Shown here piece after piece: positions 1 through 9,812 of a stretch of DNA of 64,000 nucleotides. The position numbers and the translations under genes were made by a program. Origin of the DNA: Pseudomaricurvus alcaniphilus (GTDB lineage Bacteria; Pseudomonadota; Gammaproteobacteria; Pseudomonadales; Cellvibrionaceae); the NCBI RefSeq assembly GCF_011440395.1, contig NZ_JAAOIX010000002.1, forward strand, positions 310,001 to 374,000. Direction: 5' to 3'. Below the pieces are notes generated by a model that did no database searches, was not told the origin of the DNA, and saw only the letters and a list, made by a program, of their open reading frames with translations. Numbering within the stretch: position 1 is the first letter of the stretch; every line of letters begins with the position of its first letter.

Positions 1-552
1 CGCCACTCCCGGCGAACCGGCCACCCCCTTAAAGCGGGCCTCTTGCACGTTCTTGCCCATGCGCTTGAGTACACCGGTGGCTTCGGCGTGGGCGATAACC
101 CCGGCCAACTGGGCCGAGGCGGTAACCAGGAAAGCCTCTTCGCCTTCATCGAAACGGCGCTGGGCCACCTGCTGGATAACCAGCACACCCAGCACTTCGC
201 GCTGGTGAATAATAGGGGTCCCGAGAAAGGAACTGAAGCGCTCCTCACCGGTGGCGGGAAAGTATTGGTAGTTGGGGTGGTCGATGGCCTTTTCCAGGTT
301 GACCGGTTCCTCCCGCGTGGCGACCATGCCCACCAGGCCCTCGCCTGCGGCCAGGCTCACCTGGCCCACCGCACTCTCGTTCAAACCGTCGGTGGCCATC
401 AAGCGAAAGTTGCCCAAACCGTCGCGCAGGTACACTGAGCACACTTCGGTCTGCATAGCTTCCTTGACCCGGTGCACAATGATATTCAGGGCCGCCGGCA
501 AATCGCGCGCGGCGTTGACCTCCTGAACAATACTGCGTAAATGATTAAGCAT
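1..552 (-). CDS. ptsP: Nitrogen-PTS enzyme I PtsP, N-terminal part (cut by window edge)
   Basis: Phosphoenolpyruvate-protein phosphotransferase of the nitrogen PTS; the complete enzyme autophosphorylates from PEP and passes phosphate to NPr and EIIA-Ntr in the cytoplasm. Only the first 184 codons are inside the window. They read as a GAF sensor domain (start [12 protein letters not shown], later [13 protein letters not shown] and [17 protein letters not shown]), the domain that precedes the PTS enzyme I part in PtsP. The ATG at 552-550 overlaps the end of rppH by 8 bases, so the two are translationally coupled. The rppH-ptsP order is conserved in Pseudomonas and other gammaproteobacteria. The catalytic His domain lies outside the window and cannot be checked. 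Confidence 0.9.
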   Translation of the reverse strand, partial: MLNHLRSIVQEVNAARDLPAALNIIVHRVKEAMQTEVCSVYLRDGLGNFRLMATDGLNESAVGQVSLAAGEGLVGMVATREEPVNLEKAIDHPNYQYFPATGEERFSSFLGTPIIHQREVLGVLVIQQVAQRRFDEGEEAFLVTASAQLAGVIAHAEATGVLKRMGKNVQEARFKGVAGSPGVA

Positions 553-1075
553 CGACGGTGTTCCCGGCGCACACGCGGTCTTGCGAGCGCAGCGCCTCGA
601 AGTCGCTGTGCGCCGGCGAAAGCTCGCGCATAGCGCGCCGATATACATCACGCTTAAACGCCACAACCTTGTCCAGCGGGTACCAGTAGCTCACCCACTG
701 CCAGTGATCGAACTCCGCGGTGCCGTGATTGTCGAGGCTGATGGCGCTGTCATCGGACAACAGCTGCAGCAGAAACCATTTCTGTTTTTGACCTATACAC
801 AGCGGCGTCGAACCGCGCCGCAACAGCCGCCGGGGCAAGCGATAACGCAGCCAGCCGCGGGTGCGGGCGAGAACCCTGACATCGCCTTCGCGCAAACCAA
901 TCTCTTCGTGCAACTCGCGGTACAGGGCCTGCTCCGGAGTTTCATTTTGCTGGATGCCGCCCTGGGGGAACTGCCATGCATCCTGCCCCCCAACTCGCCG
1001 CGCCCACAGTACCTGGCCGCTGTTATTGGTGAGCATAATACCGATATTGGGCCTGAAGCCATCCGGATCGATCAC
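545..1075 (-). CDS. rppH: RNA pyrophosphohydrolase RppH
   Basis: Nudix hydrolase that removes pyrophosphate from the 5' triphosphate end of mRNAs, starting 5'-end-dependent decay by RNase E. The 176-residue product has a perfect Nudix box: G39, E45, then REL-H-EE-IG-L at residues 53-61 (pattern GX5EX7REUXEEXGU). Its start [13 protein letters not shown] is typical of RppH, and its length matches the E. coli enzyme. The start codon is GTG with a GGAG ribosome site 8 bases upstream. It overlaps ptsP downstream and diverges from the HAD phosphatase gene, the same arrangement as in Pseudomonas aeruginosa. Confidence 0.95.
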   Translation of the reverse strand: MIDPDGFRPNIGIMLTNNSGQVLWARRVGGQDAWQFPQGGIQQNETPEQALYRELHEEIGLREGDVRVLARTRGWLRYRLPRRLLRRGSTPLCIGQKQKWFLLQLLSDDSAISLDNHGTAEFDHWQWVSYWYPLDKVVAFKRDVYRRAMRELSPAHSDFEALRSQDRVCAGNTVDA

Positions 1076-1298
1076 TGAATTCTCCGCTGGGGGATCTGGG
1101 TTACCGCTCTATTGTTCCACAAACAAATAAGATTCATCAATGGAGCCAACAACTTAGGCGCACTTTTAACGACCCGGGCCCCGTGTTTGGCACAAAAAAG
1201 TGGCCTCTGTGATTCCTTTAGTAACACTTTACTTTGCGCTGCTGTATCCTAGCCGCCTTGTTTTCCCATCCCAACTTGAGGACTTTCGAGGTAAGCCT

Positions 1299-1970
1299 GT
1301 GAAACTGGCAATATTTGATCTGGACAACACACTGATAGCCGGCGACAGTGATCACGGTTGGGGTGAATTTATGGTGGCAGAGGGCATGGTCGACCCGGTT
1401 ACCTACAAGCGCGCCAACGACCAGTTTTACGCCGACTACGAGCGCGGCAATATGGACCTGGAAGCCTACCTCAACTTCTCCCTGCAACCGCTGACTCGCT
1501 ACCAACCGCAGGAACTGGCCCGGCTGCACAGCAAGTTTATGCGCGAGGTCATCGCCCCCCTGCGCCTGCCCGCGGCGGACCGGCTGCTGCAACAACACCG
1601 GGACCAGGGCGACTACCTGCTGATCATTACCTCGACCAACGACTTTATTACCGCGCCCATCGCCGCGGAGCTCGGCGTCGACTACCTGCTGGCCACCAAT
1701 GCCGCGCAGCAGGGCGGTCGCTACACCGGCAAGATTGTTGGCGTCCCCTGCTTTCAGGCCGGCAAGGTGACCCGGCTGCAGCAGTGGCTGACAGAAGCCA
1801 GCGAGCACGGTTTTGACGGGGATTTAACCGGCGCCAGCTTCTACAGCGACTCGATCAATGACCTGCCCCTGCTGCAGGTAGTCGACAACCCGGTCGCGGT
1901 GGACCCGGACGCGGCCCTGCGCCAATACGCCGAGCAGCACCATTGGCCCATTATCAGCCTCCGGGATTAA
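1299..1970 (+). CDS. HAD-superfamily hydrolase, subfamily IB (SerB-like phosphatase)
   Basis: Cytoplasmic phosphomonoesterase of the haloacid dehalogenase superfamily; substrate unknown. Motif I is DLDNTL (nucleophile D7, acid/base D9), motif II lies in IITSTND, and motif IV is SDSINDLPLL near the C-terminus. These are features of the IB group that contains phosphoserine phosphatase-like enzymes. I place the start at GTG 1299, which has a GAGG site just upstream and puts motif I at residues 7-12. An in-frame start about 100 bases further upstream would add an unconserved hydrophobic leader. The gene diverges from rppH, as its orthologue does in Pseudomonas. A specific substrate cannot be assigned from sequence. 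Confidence 0.9.
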   Translation: MKLAIFDLDNTLIAGDSDHGWGEFMVAEGMVDPVTYKRANDQFYADYERGNMDLEAYLNFSLQPLTRYQPQELARLHSKFMREVIAPLRLPAADRLLQQHRDQGDYLLIITSTNDFITAPIAAELGVDYLLATNAAQQGGRYTGKIVGVPCFQAGKVTRLQQWLTEASEHGFDGDLTGASFYSDSINDLPLLQVVDNPVAVDPDAALRQYAEQHHWPIISLRD

Positions 1971-2029
1971 GCCCGGGGAAACCCGGGTTGCACAGCCACC
2001 AGCCATTCTACCTGCAGAGGAGCCGGCCC

Positions 2030-3163
2030 ATGCCCAATCGACACCTCTTGCTCAGTCTCAGCCTGAGCGCCGTTATGTTGCTCGGCTGTGAACAGGAGCC
2101 AGCTGCGCCGCCCCCCGACAGCCGCGCCACGGCGGCTACCGACGACGGCGCCCTGCAGGCCAGTACCTTGCACGCCTGGCAGCGCTTCCTCCCGCTCGCC
2201 CGAAAAAGCCTCGACAGCCTCGAACAGCTCAACCAGCAGGCCGCTGAACTGGTGCGCGCTCCGGCAGCGGAGACACTGGCGGCCGCCCGCGACAGCTGGC
2301 ACCGCGTCCATCGGCAACTGTTATCGCTCGCCCCACTGTTCAGCCTCAGTGCGGCCAACCCGGAGCTGCTGCAACAATTGCGCAGCCAGCACTTCGAGCT
2401 GGACGGTTGGCCCATTACCCCCGGCTATCTGGATTCTTTCGATGTCTACGTCCACAGCGGCATCGTCAATGACATTTCCATCCCCATCAACGCCGAGGCA
2501 ATTCGCGCGCAGCACTGGCTCACCGATACAGAGGATATCGTGCTTGGCTTGCATGCTATCGCCTACTTGCTGTGGGGCGAAAACCAGCAGCGCAGCGCCG
2601 CTGATTTTACGCCACAGACTCTGAGCCCCATCCAGGAACAGAATGGCCTCAGCGCGGTTGACTTACCCAACCAGCGCCGCGCGGCGCTGCTGCAGTTGCA
2701 GATTACCCTGCTCAATGACGACCTCAGCCAGCTGGTTTATCGACTCGAACAAAGTGCCAGCTCGCTCAACAGCAGCTACGACAGTCTCGCTGCCCCGGTG
2801 CAACTGGAATTGTGGCGCGGTGGCCTGCAGCAACTGCTCCAGCGCCTGCAGCAGCGCGACCTGGCCAAGCCGGAGGAACCGACCGAAGAGTGGCACTACC
2901 ACAATGAGTTTGCCGGGCAAACCGCCGCCACCCTGGCACTGGAGCTGGAATCTGTCAGGCAATTGCTGAGCGAACAGGCCACAGGCCAGCAGCCACTGGG
3001 GTACTGGTTACTGGCGGAGGGACAAAGTGACAGCGCGGTGCAGCAACTGGACAGTGCCATTGCCCTGCTGCGCGGCTATAGCGACCCCTGGGCGCAACTG
3101 CCGCACGAGCTCGCCGCTCAGCTGCAAGAGCAGCTGCAAACCCTGCGCCTGCTCTTGCATTAA
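2030..3163 (+). CDS. Imelysin-like (M75) lipoprotein with altered GxHxxE motif
   Basis: Predicted outer-membrane lipoprotein of the imelysin/insulin-cleaving membrane protease fold, a family often tied to iron uptake. The signal peptide ends in lipobox LLGC with the lipidated Cys at residue 20. The ATG at 2030 is preceded by AGAGGAG, which fixes this start; an in-frame codon at 1943 would bury the signal peptide. The mature part is Gln/Leu-rich and helical. The family signature GxHxxE appears as GLHAIAYLLWGE, so the Glu position is Ala while a Glu sits seven residues later. It may bind a ligand without being a protease. It follows the HAD gene by 59 bases. Its last codons form the first unit of a short tandem repeat. 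Confidence 0.72.
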   Translation: MPNRHLLLSLSLSAVMLLGCEQEPAAPPPDSRATAATDDGALQASTLHAWQRFLPLARKSLDSLEQLNQQAAELVRAPAAETLAAARDSWHRVHRQLLSLAPLFSLSAANPELLQQLRSQHFELDGWPITPGYLDSFDVYVHSGIVNDISIPINAEAIRAQHWLTDTEDIVLGLHAIAYLLWGENQQRSAADFTPQTLSPIQEQNGLSAVDLPNQRRAALLQLQITLLNDDLSQLVYRLEQSASSLNSSYDSLAAPVQLELWRGGLQQLLQRLQQRDLAKPEEPTEEWHYHNEFAGQTAATLALELESVRQLLSEQATGQQPLGYWLLAEGQSDSAVQQLDSAIALLRGYSDPWAQLPHELAAQLQEQLQTLRLLLH

Positions 3164-3235
3164 CTACCCTTGCAATAACTGCTCATGCAATAACTGCTTT
3201 TGCAATAAAAGTGCGTTTTGCAATAAAAGTGCGGT
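3155..3235 (+). repeat. Tandem 15/18-bp repeats carrying in-frame stop codons
   Basis: Five head-to-tail units begin with TTGCAWTAA or ATGCAATAA: three of 15 bp (3155-3169, 3170-3184, 3185-3199) and two of 18 bp (3200-3217, 3218-3235). The first unit is the 3' end of the imelysin-like gene including its TAA. All unit lengths are multiples of three, so every later copy repeats a TAA in the gene's own frame. It probably arose by local slippage duplication of the gene end. Confidence 0.8.
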
Positions 3236-3245
3236 ATGACCAGCA

Positions 3246-3277
3246 GGGTTACTTACAGCTCAAGAGGTCAGTAACCC
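3246..3277. terminator. Stem-loop between convergent genes
   Basis: GGGTTACT (3246-3253) pairs perfectly with AGTAACCC (3270-3277) around a 16-base loop. It lies between the convergent imelysin-like gene and the rlmI-like gene, so it could end transcripts from either side. There is no clear U-tract, so a termination role is only suggested by position. Confidence 0.4.
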
Positions 3278-3286
3278 GCTTCCCCG

Positions 3287-4501
3287 TCAGGGCAGATACA
3301 CTCGCGCAAAAACCGCTTTCAGGTAATCCGTTTCCTCGATGGCGGGGTGCACCGGGTGATCGGCCCCCTGCCCGCCCTGGGCAATAAGCTGGGCGTGACG
3401 ATCGAGGTGGCGAGCTGCAGCTCGCACAATATCGTTCAGGGCCGAACGCTGCAGGTGCATGGAACAGGAGGCCGACACCAGCAGGCCGTCGCGGGCCAAC
3501 AGGCGCATCGCCAACTCATTGAGGTGACGATAGGCCGCTTCGCCGGCGCGCTGGTCTTTTTTACGCTTGATAAAGGCCGGCGGGTCGAGCACCACAATAT
3601 CGAAGCTTTCGCCCTCGGCCACCAATTGCTTGAGCACATCAATCGCCTTGCCCTGCAAGCCCTGCATGCGCTCCTCGACGCCGTTGAGGCTGGCATTTTC
3701 ACCGACCCAGTCCAGCGCCGAGCCGGAGGCATCCACGCACATCACTTGCCGTGCACCGGCGACTGCCGCCTGCACCCCCCAGCCGCCGACGTAGGAGAAC
3801 ACATCCAGCACCCGCTTGCTCGGCGCCAGCCGCTGCAACAGCGCGCGGTTTTCCCGGTGATCGTAAAACCAGCCGGTCTTCTGCCCGGTCGCAATCGGGG
3901 CCATAAAGCGCACCCCGTTCTCCACCAGTTCCACCGCCTCGGGCACCTCGCCGATGGCCTCGACATAATCGCTCAAACCTTCCAGCTGCCGCGCCGAGTG
4001 ATCGTTGCGCAGGAGTATGGCGCGCGGCCGCAGGCACTGTTGCAGCGCCGCGACGATGGCATCTTTCTGCCGCTCCATACCCGCGGTGGACATCTGCACC
4101 ACCAGGTATTCACCAAACCGGTCCACCACCAGGCCGGGCAACAGGTCGCTGTCACCGTACACCAGTCGATAATAGGGGCGCCCACCAAAACAGGTCTCGC
4201 GCAGGGCCAGCGCCTGCTTGATACGGTGCACCAGCAGCGACTTGTCGAGCGGGTGTGAGATGCCGCGGTTGACCACCCGGCCGCAGATCAAGCCGCCGGG
4301 GTTGAGTGTGGCAATAGCCAGCGGTTTGCCCTGCTGGCTGCAAACCAGTACCTGGTCACCGGGGTCAAACTGCTTCAGCGGGGTGCGCTCGACGTCCACC
4401 TCGTTGGAGTAGATCCACAGGTGGCCTTTTTTCAGGCGTCGATCGGCTTGCGATTTGAGCAGCAATTGCGGCAGTTCCTGCCCAGGGTTAGTAGCATTCA
4501 T
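3287..4501 (-). CDS. rlmI: Class I SAM-dependent 23S rRNA (cytosine-C5) methyltransferase, RlmI-like
   Basis: Predicted methyltransferase that places m5C on 23S rRNA (position 1962 in E. coli for RlmI). An N-terminal PUA domain (residues about 10-85, LLLKSQADRRLKKGHLWIYSNEV) is followed by a Rossmann methyltransferase domain with the SAM-binding motif DVFSYVGGWGVQAA and the motif DPPAFIKRKKD. At 404 residues it is close to the E. coli protein. The catalytic Cys candidate is in VSASCSMHL. It lies 6 bases downstream of acpH on the same strand and may be the last gene of a gshA-acpH-rlmI transcript. The exact target base is inferred from the family. Confidence 0.85.
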   Translation of the reverse strand: MNATNPGQELPQLLLKSQADRRLKKGHLWIYSNEVDVERTPLKQFDPGDQVLVCSQQGKPLAIATLNPGGLICGRVVNRGISHPLDKSLLVHRIKQALALRETCFGGRPYYRLVYGDSDLLPGLVVDRFGEYLVVQMSTAGMERQKDAIVAALQQCLRPRAILLRNDHSARQLEGLSDYVEAIGEVPEAVELVENGVRFMAPIATGQKTGWFYDHRENRALLQRLAPSKRVLDVFSYVGGWGVQAAVAGARQVMCVDASGSALDWVGENASLNGVEERMQGLQGKAIDVLKQLVAEGESFDIVVLDPPAFIKRKKDQRAGEAAYRHLNELAMRLLARDGLLVSASCSMHLQRSALNDIVRAAARHLDRHAQLIAQGGQGADHPVHPAIEETDYLKAVFARVYLP

Positions 4502-4507
4502 AAATAA

Positions 4508-5143
4508 TCAGGGTCCGGAGTTTGGCCTGGCGGCCATAAGTTGGCGGCGCTGGCGAGCGGAAATAGCCAGCAGCACGGGCATAATATCGATAAATTGTGT
4601 TTCTATCTGATCCAGTTGCTGCAGCGCCCGGTCGGCCGCCGCCAACAGGTTGGTGCGGTAGCGCAGGCGCCGCTCGATGCGTTCCATCACCGCTAAAAAT
4701 GTCTGTCGCTCGCCGTAACCCAGGAACAGGTCGTGACGGGCCGCCGCCTCGATAAAGCCCGCCGCTCGATGCGGCAGGCGCTCGGCATGGGCTTCGCAAT
4801 AACGGTAGAACCGGCGGCTGAACACAGGCAGCGGCTCGTCGCTGAAACGGTGCCAGTGATTGACCAGCAGGTGATCAAACAGCACATCGATGGCGATCCC
4901 CCCCACGCGCCGGAACTGCGGCCCCAGCAGCGTCACACAGGTGCGATATTCGGGCAGGGTTTCAACTTCCGCATCGAGCAGGCGGTGCAGGCGGATACCG
5001 TCGATTACCGCATCCCCCCAAGGCTGGCCACACTGATCCAGCAGGGGCTTGTCCAGTGAGCCCTTGACGAAATCGCCCAGGTAACCGCCCAGCTGCCACT
5101 GGGGGTCAGCGCCGGACAAGACAATATGAGCCAAGTAATTCAT
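4508..5143 (-). CDS. acpH: ACP phosphodiesterase (AcpH family)
   Basis: Predicted acyl-carrier-protein phosphodiesterase that hydrolyses the 4'-phosphopantetheine arm from ACP, turning holo-ACP back to apo-ACP. The N-terminus MNYLAHIVLSG and the motifs LGDFVKG, GIRLHR and GGIAIDVLFDHLLVNHW are typical, including the Asp/His residues of an HD-like metal site. It is 211 residues from the chosen ATG at 5143, seven bases after the gshA stop. An in-frame start further upstream would overlap gshA and add unconserved residues. The pairing with gshA suggests one transcript. Confidence 0.85.
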   Translation of the reverse strand: MNYLAHIVLSGADPQWQLGGYLGDFVKGSLDKPLLDQCGQPWGDAVIDGIRLHRLLDAEVETLPEYRTCVTLLGPQFRRVGGIAIDVLFDHLLVNHWHRFSDEPLPVFSRRFYRYCEAHAERLPHRAAGFIEAAARHDLFLGYGERQTFLAVMERIERRLRYRTNLLAAADRALQQLDQIETQFIDIMPVLLAISARQRRQLMAARPNSGP

Positions 5144-5150
5144 GCAGTGG

Positions 5151-6734
5151 CTAGCTGCTACAGTTGTATTGGGCGTAGTAATTGCGCAGGTACTCGTCAA
5201 AATCCAGCTGCGGCTGCGCCTCGATGGCGGCCTGCTGCGCCAGGGAGTCCAGCGCCAGTTGCTGCATATACTCGAATTCAGCGGCGCTCAGGGGTTGCTG
5301 CCGGTAGTGCTCGGCGTGGCTAATGGACTGCTCCAGCGCCAGCCGGAAAAAGGTCTGCTGCTTCGCCTGCATGTCGGCCAGGATCCTGGCCGAAGGTGTC
5401 AACTGCGAGTCTTCCAGCTTGGCGCGCTGGCTCTGCAGGGCCGCACTGAAGTGGCTATTGCCGAGGCTGTTGTCGAGCAAGTTGGCGACCCAGGTCATTT
5501 CATCCAGCAGGGTGGTGCCCCACTGCGGCAGGGACTGCTCACCGCAGTCACTGAGCAGGCGCATGGCCGGGTCGCGCCCTCGATTGACGACCCGGCGCTG
5601 GTTTTCCAGCGAGCGACGATACTTTTTCGGATCCGTCTGCGGACTGTCCGCGAGCAGGCAGTACACCAGGAACACATCCATAAAGTGGATCTGCTCGGCA
5701 CTGACGCCCAAAGGCTCGTAAGGGTTGAGATCAACACAGCGCACCTCGACATACTCCACCCCGCGATTGCGCAGGGCGCCGAGAGCGGTTTCCCCGGAGC
5801 GCGCCACACACTTGGGACGCATGGTGCTGTAAAACTCGTTTTCAATCTGCAACAGGCTGGTATTGAGCTGCTTGTAGTTGCCCTGCTCGTCGCGCAGCCC
5901 CTTTGCCACATAGTCGGGGTAGGGCTGGGTGATCGCACCACAGAGGGTGTGGATATAGCTGTCCAGGTCGTTATAGGAAACCACCAGCGCGGATTGGGCG
6001 TCGCTCTGGTAACCGAGATCGCCCATGCGCAGCGACGTGGCGTAGGGCAGGTGCAAGCTGTGTTCATCGTCACCAAAACTCTGCAGCTGGTGCTGGCGAC
6101 CTTTGACAAAGCTGCGGCATACCGCTGGCGAGGCGCCAAACAGGTAGAGCAAGAGCCAGAAATAGCGGCGGAAGTTGCGGATCAAATCAAAATAGCGACG
6201 GTTCTTGAACTGCTGCAAGGACTCATCAATGCCCTCGCGGGCGTGCCAGAAGGCCCAAAACTCATCGCCCAGGGAGAAGTTGTAGTGGATGCCGGCGATG
6301 GTCTGCATGGAGCGACCGTAGCGCTCACCCAGTCCCAGCCGGTAGATGGTTTTCATGCGCCCGGGGTTGGAGCCCCCGTACAGCCCCACCGGGATGCTGG
6401 CGTCATTTGCCAGCATACAGGGCATGCTGGACCCCCACAGGTATTCGTTGTCGAGGCACTGGTAAGTATAGCGCTGGACTCGATCCAGCTCCGCCAGCAT
6501 CTGCCGGGTGCTGGTATGCGGCTCAGTGATAAACTCGAGCAGGGCTTCGCTGTAATCGGTGGTGATCGCCGGGTGGGTCAGTGCCGAGCCGAGAGCGCGC
6601 GGGTGCGGAGTCTGGGCCAGGGTTCCCTCCGGAGTTACCCGCAAGCTTTCTTTTTCCAGGCCTTTGCGCAGTTGCATCAGCGACTGGTTGGCCGGCTCCC
6701 GCAATACTGCCAAACGTGCACTTAATAAGGACAA
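5151..6734 (-). CDS. gshA: Glutamate-cysteine ligase
   Basis: First enzyme of glutathione synthesis: ATP-dependent ligation of L-glutamate and L-cysteine in the cytoplasm. The 527-residue protein matches the gammaproteobacterial GshA family, with the N-terminal GLEKESLRVTPEG, the conserved LTHPAITTDYSEALLEFITEPH and the central YVEVRCVDLNPYEPLG. The start at 6734 gives the usual N-terminus. acpH and the rlmI-like gene follow closely. The gshA/tex neighbourhood is also found in Pseudomonas. The opposite strand carries an open frame of nearly the same length, which is a composition shadow. Confidence 0.97.
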   Translation of the reverse strand: MSLLSARLAVLREPANQSLMQLRKGLEKESLRVTPEGTLAQTPHPRALGSALTHPAITTDYSEALLEFITEPHTSTRQMLAELDRVQRYTYQCLDNEYLWGSSMPCMLANDASIPVGLYGGSNPGRMKTIYRLGLGERYGRSMQTIAGIHYNFSLGDEFWAFWHAREGIDESLQQFKNRRYFDLIRNFRRYFWLLLYLFGASPAVCRSFVKGRQHQLQSFGDDEHSLHLPYATSLRMGDLGYQSDAQSALVVSYNDLDSYIHTLCGAITQPYPDYVAKGLRDEQGNYKQLNTSLLQIENEFYSTMRPKCVARSGETALGALRNRGVEYVEVRCVDLNPYEPLGVSAEQIHFMDVFLVYCLLADSPQTDPKKYRRSLENQRRVVNRGRDPAMRLLSDCGEQSLPQWGTTLLDEMTWVANLLDNSLGNSHFSAALQSQRAKLEDSQLTPSARILADMQAKQQTFFRLALEQSISHAEHYRQQPLSAAEFEYMQQLALDSLAQQAAIEAQPQLDFDEYLRNYYAQYNCSS

Positions 6735-6795
6735 AACCGCTTTCCTGAGTTGATCCGACCCAGCTAAACCTGCAAGCGCCGGTAATTATGGTTGC

Positions 6796-7143
6796 TCACG
6801 CCGTGGCACTATCGCCCGGCCTGGATTCTTGCCCTGTGGTCGCGGTCGCCGCCGTGTCAGCTGCCGCGGCCCCGGAATCATCATTGGCGGCACTGGCGCC
6901 ACCGGCCATCAAGGGCGGCAAGTCTTCTGCCCTGGGTTGCGGCTGGCCGCGCTCATTGACGGGGCATTGCAGCAGCTTGATGCGCAGGGTGTAATCCTTG
7001 GTATTCACTTCTACCATCTGGTTAAGGGCTTCATCGCGGTGGGCTGTGCGAAACAGACTCGCCACTTCGCGACCGTCGACCCACTCGCCGTGCTTGTTGA
7101 GCAGCAACTTATCCTGGTTTTGCAGTAGAAATACACTCTTCAT
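6796..7143 (-). CDS. Conserved small protein of unknown function between tex and gshA
   Basis: A 115-residue soluble protein I cannot assign to a family. Residues 1-75 look folded (MKSVFLLQNQDKLLLNKHGEWVDG, then SLFRTAHRDEALNQMVEVNTKDYTLRIKLL), with alternating hydrophobic residues suggesting beta structure. Residues 80-115 form an Ala/Gly/Asp/Thr-rich disordered tail. There is no signal peptide or membrane segment. It sits 61 bases upstream of gshA on the same strand and 132 bases downstream of tex, so it may share the gshA transcript. Codon use resembles its neighbours, so it looks like a resident gene. Confidence 0.65.
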   Translation of the reverse strand: MKSVFLLQNQDKLLLNKHGEWVDGREVASLFRTAHRDEALNQMVEVNTKDYTLRIKLLQCPVNERGQPQPRAEDLPPLMAGGASAANDDSGAAAADTAATATTGQESRPGDSATA

Positions 7144-7275
7144 AAATGGCTTTTAACCCCGTCGAACTGGCCAGCAGCAGTGTACTCGACATCCCCGTGG
7201 CGTTCCAGCCAGCCGGGGCGCGGGCCTACGGGGCCAGCGGCCCGTCACCACAATAGGCCAGTCCCACACCGACCT

Positions 7276-9648
7276 TTATAGACGTCCCTTTTTCTTGTTG
7301 CTCGCCTGGGCAAACAGCGCCGCCATTGTGCCCTGACCGGCGCTTTCGCCCGCGCCCCTGGTGGCGCCAGCAGAGCCGCGCCCCTGGCCGCGACCACCGC
7401 CGCGACGCGAATTGCGCGTTTCGGCGCCGCCGGCTGACGTTTTCTCGCCCGGCTCATCGTCCAGCCGCATGGACATGGCGATGCGCTTGCGGGCGACGTC
7501 TACTTCCATCACCTTGACCTTGACGATATCGCCCGCCTTTACCACTTCCCGCGGGTCTTTGACAAAAGAGTGGGACAGGGCCGAGATATGCACCAGTCCA
7601 TCCTGGTGCACCCCCACATCGACAAAAGCACCAAAATTGGTCACATTGGTTACCGTGCCTTCCAGGATCATCCCCTCCACCAGGTCGGAAAGCTTCTCCA
7701 CCCCGTCCTGGAATTGTGCGGTCTTGAACTCCGGGCGCGGATCCCGGCCGGGCTTGTCCAGCTCCTTGAGGATATCCGTGACGGTGGGGATACCAAACTT
7801 CTCATCGACATAATCCGCCGGTTTCAACGAGCGCAAAAAGCTCGAATCGCCGATCAGGCCCGCCAGTTCACGCCGGTTCTTTTCGGCAATCTTGCTGACC
7901 ACGGAATAGGATTCCGGGTGCACCGCTGAAGCGTCGAGCGGGTTGCTGCCGTTGGCGACTCGCAAAAAACCAGCCGCTTGCTCGAAGGTCTTGGCGCCAA
8001 AGCGCGGCACTTTTTTCAATTCCTCGCGCGAGCTAAACGCTCCGTTCTGGTCGCGGAACTCGACAATATTACCGGCAATGCTTTGATTGAGCCCGGACAC
8101 CGCCGCCAGCAGCGGTGCCGAGGCAGTATTCACTTCCACCCCCACGGCGTTCACACAGTCTTCCACCACCGCGTCCAGTGAGCGCGCCAGTAGCGACTGG
8201 GAGACATCGTGCTGGTACTGGCCCACACCAATCGACTTGGGATCAATTTTCACCAACTCTGCCAGCGGGTCCTGCAAGCGGCGGGCGATGGAAATCGCCC
8301 CGCGAATCGTTACATCCAGGTCGGGAAACTCGCGCGCGGCAAATTCCGAGGCCGAGTAAACCGAGGCGCCGGATTCATTCACCACCACCTTTTGCGCCTT
8401 GATGTCGCTGTGGTGCTTCAACACGTCGCCGACGAACTTGTCAGTCTCCCGCGAGGCAGTGCCGTTGCCGATGGCGATCAAGCCAACATTGTATTTGCGA
8501 CACAGGCCGACCAGTACCTGCTCCGCCTCCCGCACCTTGTTTTGCGGCGGTGTCGGGAAAATAGCGCAGTGATCCAGCACCTTGCCGGTGGCGTCCACCA
8601 CTGCCACCTTGCAACCTGTACGCAAACCCGGGTCGAGACCAATGGTGGCTTTCTGGCCGGCCGGCGCCGCCAGCAAGAGATCTTTCAAGTTGCTGGCAAA
8701 CACCTTGATGGCCTCTTCTTCGGCCTTTTCCCGCAGTGCACCGAGCAGATCGGTTTCCAGGTGGGTCAGCAGCTTTACCCGCCAGGTCCAGCGCACTACC
8801 TCAGCCAGCCACTTGTCCGCGGGCCGATCGGCATCTTTTATCTGCCAGAAATCCGCAATCATGGCTTCACAAGGGTGGGCCGCCGCCGCATCCTCGCTGC
8901 CACCGAGCGTGATCGCCACACTCAACAGGCCCTCGTTGCGACCCCGGAAAATGGCCAGTGCCCGATGGGAAGGCACCCCCTTGAGGGGTTCGTCGTGCTC
9001 AAAATAATCCTGGAATTTGGCTGCTTCCTGCTCCTTGCCAACGACCACCCGGGACGAAATCACCCCTTCACTGTGGAGGAAGTTGCGCAGCCGGCCCAGC
9101 AGTTCGGCACTCTCACTGAAACGCTCCATCAAAATATACTTGGCGCCGTCCAGCGCTGCCTTGATGTCGGTGATCTTGCCGGCCTCATCGCTGCCGTCAT
9201 TGCACTCTGCACCGACGATGTACCTGGCCGCCTCGTCCGCCGGGACCAGCATGGGGTTATCCAGCAGGGCATCGGCCAGCGGCAGCAAACCCGCTTCCAG
9301 GGCTATCTGGCCCTTGGTGCGACGCTTGGGCTTGTAGGGCAAGTAGAGGTCTTCGAGCCGGTTTTTGGTGTCGGCGGCGGCGATTTCCGCTTCCAGCTCG
9401 GGGGTCAATTTGTCCTGCTCGGCGATGCTCTTCAGAATCGCGGCGCGGCGTTCTTCCAGTTCGCGCAAATAGCGCAGGCGCTCCTCCAGGGTTCGCATCT
9501 GGGTGTCATCCAGACCGCCGGTTACCTCTTTACGATAGCGGGCAATAAAAGGTACCGAGGCCCCTTCATCCAGCAGGGTGACCGCGGCCTCTACCTGGCC
9601 CACGCGGGCGTTCAACTCTTCAGCTAAGCGAGCAGCAATACTTTTCAT
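7276..9648 (-). CDS. tex: RNA-binding transcription accessory protein Tex
   Basis: Cytoplasmic nucleic-acid-binding protein implicated in transcription and RNA processing. The order is an N-terminal Tex helical region ([23 protein letters not shown]), a YqgF/RNase H-like central domain ([18 protein letters not shown]), helix-hairpin-helix repeats ([17 protein letters not shown]) and a C-terminal S1 domain ([24 protein letters not shown]). A Gly/Arg-rich tail ([11 protein letters not shown]) adds RNA affinity. At 790 residues it has normal length. The ATG at 9648 was chosen because it begins the conserved N-terminus; the in-frame extension upstream is unconserved. The gene is probably monocistronic. 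Confidence 0.96.
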   Translation of the reverse strand: MKSIAARLAEELNARVGQVEAAVTLLDEGASVPFIARYRKEVTGGLDDTQMRTLEERLRYLRELEERRAAILKSIAEQDKLTPELEAEIAAADTKNRLEDLYLPYKPKRRTKGQIALEAGLLPLADALLDNPMLVPADEAARYIVGAECNDGSDEAGKITDIKAALDGAKYILMERFSESAELLGRLRNFLHSEGVISSRVVVGKEQEAAKFQDYFEHDEPLKGVPSHRALAIFRGRNEGLLSVAITLGGSEDAAAAHPCEAMIADFWQIKDADRPADKWLAEVVRWTWRVKLLTHLETDLLGALREKAEEEAIKVFASNLKDLLLAAPAGQKATIGLDPGLRTGCKVAVVDATGKVLDHCAIFPTPPQNKVREAEQVLVGLCRKYNVGLIAIGNGTASRETDKFVGDVLKHHSDIKAQKVVVNESGASVYSASEFAAREFPDLDVTIRGAISIARRLQDPLAELVKIDPKSIGVGQYQHDVSQSLLARSLDAVVEDCVNAVGVEVNTASAPLLAAVSGLNQSIAGNIVEFRDQNGAFSSREELKKVPRFGAKTFEQAAGFLRVANGSNPLDASAVHPESYSVVSKIAEKNRRELAGLIGDSSFLRSLKPADYVDEKFGIPTVTDILKELDKPGRDPRPEFKTAQFQDGVEKLSDLVEGMILEGTVTNVTNFGAFVDVGVHQDGLVHISALSHSFVKDPREVVKAGDIVKVKVMEVDVARKRIAMSMRLDDEPGEKTSAGGAETRNSRRGGGRGQGRGSAGATRGAGESAGQGTMAALFAQASNKKKGRL

Positions 9649-9812
9649 GGGGAATTTTCGACCGTGGTGATTATTGTTCAGATTGGTGCAGCCGCCAGAT
9701 GCGGCGCGGGGCATTATGCGAAAATCAGCCGGCCAGAAACAGCCTTGTTTTTTTCGCGGAAATATGGTCCCGCGCCCAAACCACAGGCGGGGAGCCGGGC
9801 AAGGCAGGTAAC

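Noticed and set aside
5142-6725. A 527-codon open frame antisense to gshA
   Set aside because: It mirrors the gshA codon pattern in a GC-rich gene; the antisense peptide has no family signature or ribosome site.
8209-9627. A 472-codon open frame antisense to tex
   Set aside because: Composition shadow; tex is fully conserved on the other strand.
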